This document shows, in pieces, positions 32,497 through 38,587 of a stretch of 38,587 nucleotides of DNA (position 1 is the first letter of the stretch; each line of letters begins with the position of its first letter). The translations under genes and the position numbers were made by a program. The notes beneath the pieces were generated by a model. That model was not told where the DNA came from. It saw only the letters and a program-made list of their open reading frames with translations, and searched no databases. Origin of the DNA: Halorubrum halodurans. Its GTDB lineage: Archaea; Halobacteriota; Halobacteria; Halobacteriales; Haloferacaceae. The DNA is taken from the NCBI RefSeq assembly GCF_002252985.1, contig NZ_NHPJ01000068.1, positions 1 through 38,587 on the forward strand, written 5' to 3'.

Positions 32497-35157
32497 CTAT
32501 TGATTTGATAGGTCTAAGATTCGACTTGTTTTCAAATCGTATAGCTGTCGGTTTCGGAACTTCTTAGCGTAATTCTCATATAAATGAGGGTACGGTATAA
32601 TCATAGATGTCAATCCCCCGGATTTCACCAAGTATACAGATCTATCCATAAAGCAGAGGTATAAGTCAAATCTACCGTGAGTTGAAGGGAAGAATTCAGA
32701 ATCTGTAAGATAGTTCCGGAAACTTTCAGCTTGATTTTCGGGACTCACATACGGCGGATTCCCGATCACCGCGTCGAAGCCAGCATCACCCCTGCGCTCG
32801 CCGTCCTCGTCGTAGAACGCCACCGGGAACTCCAACTCCCAGTGGAAGAAGCGCTCCTCCTCGGCGGTCGCCTGCGCGCTCTCGAACCAGTCCTGTCCCT
32901 CGATGTCGTCCCACGAGTCGCTCCGCAGCGCCTCCGCCATCCGCTCGTCGGCGTCGTCGGGCACGTCGAGGCCGAACCGCGCCGCGGTGTGGACGTTCGC
33001 CATCGCCAGCAGGCGTCGATAGAGGGGGTCGTCGCGGACCTCGTCGTACACGTCCTCCATCTCCTTCGCGTCTTCGAGCGTCTCGTTGTCGATGGAGAGC
33101 AGGTCCTGGAACCGGTCCATCACGTGTTCGAGGGCCCGCTGGCGCGTGTGCGCGAACGACTGCTGGAGAGTCAACTGCCCGTCGGACGTTTCGGAGTCGT
33201 CGCCGTTCGAGAGCACGTCCTCGATGTCGCTGCCGACGAGCGAGTTCCCAGTCTTCAGGTGGTGATCGAGGAACGCCAGCGGCTGCTCCGCGGCCAGCGT
33301 CCGCAGCCACAGCGACACCTTCGCGAGCTCGGTCGCGAGCGGGTTCAGGTCCACCCCGTAGATACACCGCTGGGCCACCTTCCGCCGCGCCCAGTTGATG
33401 TCGCGCTCCTCGTCGATCCGCGGCTCCTCGCCCTCCTCGCGCTGTTGGGCCTGCTTCTCCTGTGCGTCGATGATCTCCCGTGCGAGGTAGTCGACCGCGC
33501 TCGTCAGGAAGTGCCCGCTGCCCATCGCCGGGTCGAGGACCGTGAGTTCGAAGACGCGCTCCGCGAACTCCTCGGCGAACGTCCCCGCCCCCTCGTCGTC
33601 CTTGTGGTAGGTCGTCTGCCCGACCAGGTCCTCCCGGATGTCGTCGACGAGCGGTCCCAGCGTCTCGTCGACGATGTACTCGACCACGTACTCCGGCGTG
33701 TAGTACGACCCCGTCGCCTTGCGCTCGCCGCTCCCCGTCGTGAGGTACACCTCGCCCGCCTCGACGACAGCCTCCTCGCCCTCCCCGGCCTCGGAGTATT
33801 CGCCGTCCTCGACCGTTAGCGGCCCGTCGGCGACGTGGAGCCGGTACTCCAACAGCCCCTCGTAGATGCTGCCGAGGTGGCGCACGTCGAGCGACGAGTA
33901 GTCGACGAAGATCGTCCCCTCGCCCTCGGCGCGCTCGCTCCGCGTCAGCAGGTCCACGACCCGAGCCAGGTGCGCGTCGCCGACCGTGTGGTCCGCGAGG
34001 AAGCGCGCCTCGGCGGTGTCGTCCTCGTCCGGGTCGGTCCGGAAGAGCCCGCCGTTGTACGCCGGGATGTAGAGGTCCTCCTCCGGGATCCCCCGCGACC
34101 GACTCCCCCGGTCGATCAGCTCGAACAGCTCCTCGAGCCGCGAACTCAGGTCGTCCTGCCAGTCGCGGTAGTTGGGGTCGTCGCCGTCGAGCTCCGCCGC
34201 GACCTCCTGTTTGAGCGCGTTCAGGCTGTAGGACTCCTCGTAGATCTCGTTGTCCGTGTCCAGCAGGTCGCGGCCCTCGGCCTCCGCGTAGAGAACGAAG
34301 ATGAGCCGGTAGAGGTAGATGAGCGAGGCGTCGTGGACCAACGCCAGGTCGGACTCGTCGAGGTCGTTCTCCGGGTACTGGAGGTACCCCTCCGCGAGCA
34401 CCTTGATCGCCTCGTAGATGTTGTCCTGGAGGTCCGCGCCCAACTCCTGGGCGAAGACGTTCGACTCGTCGTACACGTCGTCGAGGAAGCAGTCGCCTCC
34501 GGCGTCCTCGAGGAACGCCTCGTGCCGGAAGAAGAGGTAGAAGTACTTGAACGCCTCTAGGTCGCCCTCCTCGAGCACCGTCGGCAGGTCGATCTCGTAG
34601 TAGGAGTCGAGCCGGTGGCTCGTCGGGCCGTAGTAGAGCCGCCACGTCTTCCCGTCGGTCAGCACCGCCCATCGGGCGGGCGTCTCCTGAAGGTAGACGT
34701 GGATCTGGTAGCTCGGGTTCTCGAAGTCGCGCTCGTGCTCGCTGCTGCCGCGCGTGTCGAGCGGCCGCCCCCAGCGCTTGGCGTCGGCGACCGCCACGGC
34801 GTCCTCGTAGAAGTCGCCGCCCGCCTCGCGGCGCTCGAAGGCGTTCCGCGCCGCGTCCTCGCTCTCGAAGAAGCCGTAGTCCGGGCGTCGCTGCGTCCGG
34901 CTCGTGCTCTCTTCGACCTCGAAGGGAATGCCCAACGTCCGGAACATCGGTCGGATGAACTTCTCCTCGAGTTGGGACTCGTTGCGCTTCGGGGCGGTCC
35001 CCTTCTCGCTCTCGTAGCGGTCGAGGACCGCCTCGCGGGCGGCCCGAAGCTCCCCCTCGTCGACCGCGTCCCACGCCTCCGTCTCGGGGAGGTGCTCGTC
35101 GAGGTAGTGGTTCGAGAACAGGTCGCGGTTCGTGCGGTAGGTGAGTGACTGCTGCAT
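32497..35157 (-). CDS. Type IIG (Eco57I-like) restriction-modification enzyme, nuclease-methylase part
   Basis: An 886-residue product read from the ATG at 35157. It has an N-terminal nuclease domain (RRPDYGFF near 92, then VADAKRW near 126, a PD-(D/E)xK type site), a helical linker, and an N6-adenine methylase domain with motif I DPAMGSGHFL near 540 and motif IV NPPY near 800. After residue 886 a TAG (32497-32499) interrupts the frame inside the segment ILDLSNQ-TAG-VFENVGVRNII, where homologues normally continue. The combined frame of 1385 codons matches the size of haloarchaeal single-chain type IIG enzymes, which cut and methylate. No separate R, M or S gene and no BREX or DISARM gene is near. 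One base change to CAG would repair it. Confidence 0.85.
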   Translation of the reverse strand: MQQSLTYRTNRDLFSNHYLDEHLPETEAWDAVDEGELRAAREAVLDRYESEKGTAPKRNESQLEEKFIRPMFRTLGIPFEVEESTSRTQRRPDYGFFESEDAARNAFERREAGGDFYEDAVAVADAKRWGRPLDTRGSSEHERDFENPSYQIHVYLQETPARWAVLTDGKTWRLYYGPTSHRLDSYYEIDLPTVLEEGDLEAFKYFYLFFRHEAFLEDAGGDCFLDDVYDESNVFAQELGADLQDNIYEAIKVLAEGYLQYPENDLDESDLALVHDASLIYLYRLIFVLYAEAEGRDLLDTDNEIYEESYSLNALKQEVAAELDGDDPNYRDWQDDLSSRLEELFELIDRGSRSRGIPEEDLYIPAYNGGLFRTDPDEDDTAEARFLADHTVGDAHLARVVDLLTRSERAEGEGTIFVDYSSLDVRHLGSIYEGLLEYRLHVADGPLTVEDGEYSEAGEGEEAVVEAGEVYLTTGSGERKATGSYYTPEYVVEYIVDETLGPLVDDIREDLVGQTTYHKDDEGAGTFAEEFAERVFELTVLDPAMGSGHFLTSAVDYLAREIIDAQEKQAQQREEGEEPRIDEERDINWARRKVAQRCIYGVDLNPLATELAKVSLWLRTLAAEQPLAFLDHHLKTGNSLVGSDIEDVLSNGDDSETSDGQLTLQQSFAHTRQRALEHVMDRFQDLLSIDNETLEDAKEMEDVYDEVRDDPLYRRLLAMANVHTAARFGLDVPDDADERMAEALRSDSWDDIEGQDWFESAQATAEEERFFHWELEFPVAFYDEDGERRGDAGFDAVIGNPPYVSPENQAESFRNYLTDSEFFPSTHGRFDLYLCFMDRSVYLVKSGGLTSMIIPYPHLYENYAKKFRNRQLYDLKTSRILDLSNQ

Positions 35158-35484
35158 GGTCAGACGGGAGCGGCCGCGGAACGTTCATCCGGAGCCGTAC
35201 TGGCGGCGAGGGGGCGGAGCGGACCCGTCGGATCGGCGACGCAGACCGCGTTACCGGTCTCGAATCCGGGCGCGTCGCGTCGCGAGTCGGAGGCGGCGGT
35301 TCGGTCCGGACCCACGACGCTCCGCCCGACATTCCGCCGGGCGTTCCGCCCGACGTGTTCGCGGATAATCACGTATGACACGGACGAATACGGGTAGCCG
35401 TATAGACTTTTCTTCGAACGCAAGCCCGAAACTGCTCCCCCGGTGACGAGGGCCGAACTCCCATCGGACCGGGTGCTTGGCGAC
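35158..35484. other. Intergenic stretch between the type IIG gene and hicA
   Basis: About 325 bases without a supported gene. It holds a repeated TCCGCCCGAC (35320-35352), a perfect inverted repeat ATACGG-N4-CCGTAT at 35388-35403, and next to it the only AT-rich run (TATAGACTTTTCTTCG), which may end hicA or start leftward transcription. I could not place a convincing TATA element close to the restriction gene. Confidence 0.4.
35388..35403. promoter_or_regulatory. Inverted repeat, ATACGG-N4-CCGTAT
   Basis: Perfect 6-bp arms between hicA and the type IIG gene, beside an AT-rich run. It could be an operator or a terminator stem. Confidence 0.35.
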
Positions 35485-35736
35485 CTACGCGTTCCGATCG
35501 ATCCAGTCGCAGAACTCGTCGAACTCCCGGGCACCCGCCTCGTCCGCGATCTCTCGGAGCGTCCCGATCCGGAGTTCGTCGTGTAGGGGAACGGTCACTC
35601 GGCGGCGATCGTCCTCGTTCGTCGGATGTTCGTAGTACAGTTGTGCGTGGTCGCCGGCCGTCCGCCGCCATTCGAAGCCGCCGACGTTGACGAGTACCTT
35701 GACCACTTCGTCTCCCGCGAACGTCCGCCTCCCCAT
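35485..35736 (-). CDS. hicA: HicA family mRNA interferase toxin
   Basis: An 83-residue HicA/YcfA protein. It has the dsRBD-like fold order with the catalytic His in RRTAGDHAQLYYEHP near residue 29 and the C-terminal TVPLHDELRIGTLREIADEAG. HicA cleaves mRNA when freed from HicB. The ATG directly follows the hicB stop (TAG then ATG, no gap). The Gly at residue 8 and the full length indicate an intact toxin. Confidence 0.9.
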   Translation of the reverse strand: MGRRTFAGDEVVKVLVNVGGFEWRRTAGDHAQLYYEHPTNEDDRRRVTVPLHDELRIGTLREIADEAGAREFDEFCDWIDRNA

Positions 35737-36006
35737 CTACTCGAGCACGTCCGGAGGTTCCCGGTCGCCCGTGGCGTTGTCCGCCGGATCGATGCCCGAC
35801 GCTTCGAGTTCCGCGTCCGTCGGCTCGCGTCCGATCTCGCCTCGATGGAGTGCGACCGCCTCGTCGAGGTTCTCCAGCGCGTCGTCACGTGAGTCCCCCT
35901 GCGTCGTCACCCCCGTCTCCACGTCCTTCGCGATCCACCACCCCTCCTCCCGCCAGAGACGGATCTCGCCTTCGTGATCGGAATTCTCTCGCGTCGACGT
36001 GGCCAT
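35737..36006 (-). CDS. hicB: HicB family antitoxin
   Basis: An 89-residue HicB protein with the partial RNase H-like core: IRLWREEGWWIAKDVETGVTTQGDSRDDALENLDEAVALH. There is no C-terminal ribbon-helix-helix or HTH, only an acidic tail (REPPDVLE), so DNA binding for autoregulation would need another part. It is the first gene of the pair, an order typical of archaea and opposite to E. coli hicAB. TATA-like CTCTTATGTA lies 28 nt upstream. Confidence 0.88.
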   Translation of the reverse strand: MATSTRENSDHEGEIRLWREEGWWIAKDVETGVTTQGDSRDDALENLDEAVALHRGEIGREPTDAELEASGIDPADNATGDREPPDVLE

Positions 36007-36030
36007 TACGCCCGAATACGACCGGAACGG

Positions 36031-36040
36031 TACATAAGAG
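36031..36040 (-). promoter_or_regulatory. TATA element of hicBA
   Basis: The minus strand CTCTTATGTA is centred about 28 nt before the ATG at 36006. Confidence 0.55.
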
Positions 36041-36141
36041 CTTGGGCGAGCGCGGTCGCCTCGTCGTCATTGAGTCGTCTCCCGTCGCCGTGACGTGATC
36101 GGAACTCCACCGCCGCGGACATCTCGCCGCGGATCCGGTCG

Positions 36142-36149
36142 TTTTATTA
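36142..36149 (+). promoter_or_regulatory. TATA element of the membrane protein gene
   Basis: TTTTATTA is centred about 29 nt before the ATG at 36174. Confidence 0.6.
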
Positions 36150-36173
36150 CGCTCGTCGCATCGATTCGATGAC

Positions 36174-36956
36174 ATGGCCCTCCAACTCGGCCAGGCGGTT
36201 AGCGACGGCATCGGACGAATACTCACGAAAACCGGCGGCATCCTCCTCGCCGGGCTGCTCGCCATCCAGCTGGTCACCCAGGCGGCGGTCAACACCGCGG
36301 TGATCGGCTACCTTCCCCCGGAGGTCGCGGGACGGTTCGGCGAGTCCGCGGGACTGGTGCTTCCCCTCCCCGCGGAGGCCGGGATCGCGCTCCTCGCCGC
36401 GACGCTGCTCGCGAGCTCCGTCTACTTCGTGGTTCTCTCGCGGGCGCTGGCCCGCCCCGCGCGTGACCTCGCCTCGTTCCCCGCGGAACTGCTCACGCGG
36501 CGCGTCGGTCGGGCGACCCTCTCGATGGTCGTCGGCGGGTTCGCCGTGTCGATCGCGGTCACGTTCGGGTTCGCGGCGCTCTTCGTCCCCGGCATCTTCC
36601 TCGCCGCCTCCTTCCTGTTTTTCACCTTCGCGGTCGGCGTCGAGGACGAGGGGACGATCGGCGCGCTCAAGCGGAGCTGGGCGCTCGCGCGCGGCAACCG
36701 GCTCAGGCTCGCCCTGCTCGTGGTCCTCTCCGGCGGGATCGGCGGCACCGTCGGCGCGGTCGGGACGGTCCTGGATCTGGCGGGGCTCGCGCTCGCCTCG
36801 GAGATCGCCGTGAGCGTCGTCACGAGCGTCCTCTTCACCGTCCTGTACGGGGTGATCGCCGCGGCGTACCTCCAGCTTCGCGACGAGACGTCCGGCGGCT
36901 CCGGCGGCGCAGTGACGGCGGACCCGATCGACGGCTCCTCGACGCCGGAGCTATAG
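36174..36956 (+). CDS. Polytopic membrane protein of unknown function
   Basis: A 260-residue protein with about six hydrophobic helices (near residues 20-45, 65-90, 115-150, 175-195 and 205-235). It opens with an amphipathic segment QLGQAVSDGIGRILTKTGGIL and contains GTIGALKRSWALARGNRLRL between helices, a pattern of haloarchaeal DUF-type membrane proteins related to the glycerophosphoryl-phosphodiesterase membrane-domain group. No catalytic motif is visible. The C-terminal 25 residues are a Gly/Ser-rich tail. It has its own TATA element and marks the return to core genes after the island. Confidence 0.72.
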   Translation: MALQLGQAVSDGIGRILTKTGGILLAGLLAIQLVTQAAVNTAVIGYLPPEVAGRFGESAGLVLPLPAEAGIALLAATLLASSVYFVVLSRALARPARDLASFPAELLTRRVGRATLSMVVGGFAVSIAVTFGFAALFVPGIFLAASFLFFTFAVGVEDEGTIGALKRSWALARGNRLRLALLVVLSGGIGGTVGAVGTVLDLAGLALASEIAVSVVTSVLFTVLYGVIAAAYLQLRDETSGGSGGAVTADPIDGSSTPEL

Positions 36957-37007
36957 GGGTGCGATCCCGCGACCCGGCTTCCGGCGATTCGGCTCCCGGC
37001 CCCGCGC

Positions 37008-38381
37008 TCACTCCGGGAAGACCTTTCCCGGATTGAGCGTCCCGTGCGGGTCGAGCGCCTCCTTGATCGCGCGCATCGTCGCAACCCCGGAATCGCCGTG
37101 TTCGACCGGCAGGAACTCGCGTTTTCCCTGTCCGATCCCGTGCTCGCCGGTGGCGGTCCCGCCGAGGTCGATCGCCTCCGTGACGATCGACTCGTAGATC
37201 TCGTGGGCCTCGGCGACGGCGCCCTCCTCGTCGGGATCGACGAGCACGTCGAAGTGGACGTTACCGTCGCCGGCGTGTCCGAACGTCGGGATCGGCACGT
37301 CGTGGGCGTCGGCCACCGCGTGGACGTGCGCGACGATGCTCGAGAAGGAGCCGATCGGCACGGCGACGTCGCCGGCGTGAAGCGACTCCAGGTCGGGATA
37401 GTACGCCCGGACCGCGTCCGCGAGTTCGTGGCGCGGCTTCCACACCTCCTCGGGGTCGGTCTCGCCGTCGAGGAGGACCGCGACCGGATCGTGGGCGTCG
37501 AGTATCGCTCGACAGAACTCGACCTCCCGCTCGAGACCGTGGTCGGCCTGAAACTCCAGGAAGAGCGTCGGTCCCTCGGGGAACTCGGAGCCGACGTAGT
37601 CGTTCACCATCCGGGCGCTCAGTTCGTCGACCAGCTCCACGGCGCTGACGTCGACGCCGGAGGAGACGAGGTCGGCGGCGGCCGCCGTCGCGTCCGCGAG
37701 CGTGCCGAACGTCGCTCGGCCGACGCGGGTCCGCTCGGGTCGTCCGGCGAGTTCGAGCGTCGCCCGCGTCACCACGCCGAGGGTACCCTCGCTGCCGACG
37801 ATCAGGTCCCGGAGGTCGTATCCCGAGGAGGTCTTCCGGGCACGTGTCCCGGCCGTGATCACGGAGCCGTCGGCGAGGACGACCTCGATCTCGCGCACCC
37901 AGTCGCCGACCTTCCCGTACTTGACGGTTCGTTTCCCGCTGGCGTTCGTCGCGATCATCCCGCCGATCGTCGCCATGTCGCCCGAGGTGGGAAGCGGCGG
38001 GAAGAAGAGGCCGTGGGCGGCGACCGCCTCGTCGACGTCGGCACCGATCACGCCGGGTTCGACGTCGATCTGGAGGTCGTCCGGCCGGACATCGAGCACG
38101 GCGTCCATCCGGGTGAGATCGAGGCTGATCCCCCCATGAGCGGGCACCGCGTTGCCCTCGATTCCCGTCCCCGCGGCGAAGGGCGTGACGGGTATCCCCC
38201 GCTCCGTCGCGGCCGAAAGCACCGCGGAGACCTCCGCGGTCGACTCGGGCCAGACGACGACGTCGGGCGGCGAGGCGGCGGCTGCGGTTCCCCAGTCGGT
38301 TCCGTGGTAGTCGCGGTCGGCGTCCGTCGTCGACACCTGCTCCGGCGAGAGGATCGAGTGAAGAAACGACGTGTCGGTCAT
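37008..38381 (-). CDS. FAD-binding oxidase, GlcD/D-lactate dehydrogenase type
   Basis: A 457-residue flavoprotein of the VAO/PCMH family. The FAD-binding domain has WPESTAEVSAVLSAA near residue 45, TPFAAGTGIEGNA near 65-77, and GLFFPPLPTSGDMATIGGMIATNASGKRTVKYG near 120-150. The C-terminal FAD-oxidase domain has TFGHAGDGNVHFDV with the metal/substrate His near 375, and GTATGEHGIGQGKREFL near 410. It fits glycolate or D-lactate (or D-2-hydroxyglutarate) oxidation to the 2-oxoacid, passing electrons to a membrane acceptor. No GlcE/GlcF gene is adjacent, so it acts alone or with distant subunits. Minus-strand CCTTTTTGC gives a leaderless start at 38381. Confidence 0.9.
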   Translation of the reverse strand: MTDTSFLHSILSPEQVSTTDADRDYHGTDWGTAAAASPPDVVVWPESTAEVSAVLSAATERGIPVTPFAAGTGIEGNAVPAHGGISLDLTRMDAVLDVRPDDLQIDVEPGVIGADVDEAVAAHGLFFPPLPTSGDMATIGGMIATNASGKRTVKYGKVGDWVREIEVVLADGSVITAGTRARKTSSGYDLRDLIVGSEGTLGVVTRATLELAGRPERTRVGRATFGTLADATAAAADLVSSGVDVSAVELVDELSARMVNDYVGSEFPEGPTLFLEFQADHGLEREVEFCRAILDAHDPVAVLLDGETDPEEVWKPRHELADAVRAYYPDLESLHAGDVAVPIGSFSSIVAHVHAVADAHDVPIPTFGHAGDGNVHFDVLVDPDEEGAVAEAHEIYESIVTEAIDLGGTATGEHGIGQGKREFLPVEHGDSGVATMRAIKEALDPHGTLNPGKVFPE

Positions 38382-38403
38382 GCGGGAGGCTGGCGGGTGA
38401 CGG

Positions 38404-38413
38404 GCAAAAAGGT
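38404..38413 (-). promoter_or_regulatory. TATA-like element of the GlcD-type gene
   Basis: The minus strand ACCTTTTTGC is centred about 27 nt before the ATG at 38381. Confidence 0.45.
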
Positions 38414-38587
38414 AGCGACGGGCCGGATCGGTGAGCGGTGGAGGCCCGGACCCGTGATCGAATCGGAGTCGACCCGACGCCATTCGCTTCGGGAGGGGAC
38501 GGTTCGACTATGCCTGAGAGTAGACGTGATCGATCGACGGAGACACACACCGGGTTTCCGGTGAAATGGGGTGGGTGGTGGGGGGTG

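Noticed and set aside
4323..32499. TAG read as pyrrolysine or another amino acid throughout the genome
   Set aside because: At least nine intact genes in the window end with TAG at the normal family length (for example livF, the carbamoylase, hicB directly before hicA), so TAG works as a stop. Local suppression is left open in the findings.
31003..35157. BREX, DISARM or classical type I restriction system
   Set aside because: No PglZ, BrxL, DrmA/B, HsdR or HsdS gene is near. The nuclease, methylase and recognition parts are in one frame, as in type IIG enzymes.
35158..35484. A gene between the type IIG gene and hicA
   Set aside because: Frames here are short or overlap hicA on the same strand out of frame, with no domain and no consistent start.
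1..38587. CRISPR arrays, insertion sequences, tRNA or rRNA genes
   Set aside because: No regularly spaced repeats, transposase motifs, terminal inverted repeats with target duplications, or tRNA-like folds were noticed by eye. A tRNAscan or IS search was not possible.

Overview
The window looks like chromosomal DNA of a halophilic archaeon (class Halobacteria, Halorubrum-like). The DNA is GC-rich, the proteins are very acidic, many starts are leaderless with a TATA element 24-31 nt upstream, the liv binding protein carries a Tat-type lipoprotein signal with an Asp/Gly/Ser linker, and many families are typical of haloarchaea. I cannot name the species. No rRNA, tRNA or CRISPR array was seen.

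Layout. 0-2.6 kb: rhodanese, VOC-fold protein and an EamA exporter. 2.7-6.1 kb: a decaying signalling patch with two histidine kinase genes, each interrupted by an in-frame TAG; the first also has a 17-bp tandem duplication that shifts its last codons. A small membrane protein lies between them. 6.4-11.2 kb: a complete branched-chain amino acid type ABC importer (livK-H-M-G-F). 11.5-13.7 kb: divergent ornithine cyclodeaminase-family and FAD amine/amino-acid oxidase genes. 13.8-15.8 kb: an unusual three-gene operon with two T4 gp19/contractile-injection-type tube proteins and a helix-hairpin-helix protein, with no sheath, baseplate or ATPase. 16.0-25.3 kb: catabolic and scavenging genes (threonine ammonia-lyase type PLP enzyme, three M20-family amidohydrolases, EamA transporter, TPP-dependent decarboxylase-like enzyme), plus a LURP-one-like protein and a TFS-like zinc-ribbon protein lacking the usual acidic tip. 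25.4-28.7 kb: an operon for a MacB-type permease, its ATPase and a secreted CARDB-type protein. 28.9-29.7 kb: an SDR enzyme.

29.7-36.0 kb is an accessory/defence island. It holds a DUF433 antitoxin-like gene whose DUF5615 toxin partner is cut after about 14 codons, a divergent regulator pair sharing a perfect palindromic operator candidate, a large type IIG restriction-modification gene with an AT-rich recognition segment and an in-frame TAG, repeated copies of that gene's last codons, and a hicBA toxin-antitoxin pair. 36.2-38.4 kb returns to ordinary genes: a polytopic membrane protein and a GlcD-type FAD oxidase.

As a system, the liv importer, OCD-family enzyme, FAD oxidase, PLP lyase, three M20 hydrolases and GlcD oxidase suggest uptake and breakdown of amino acids and N-substituted amino acids (inference from neighbourhood). 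The most unusual signals are the orphan tube operon and the three large genes broken by single TAG codons, each of which would become CAG (Gln) by one T-to-C change. TAG is also an ordinary stop for at least nine genes here, so simple recoding is unlikely.
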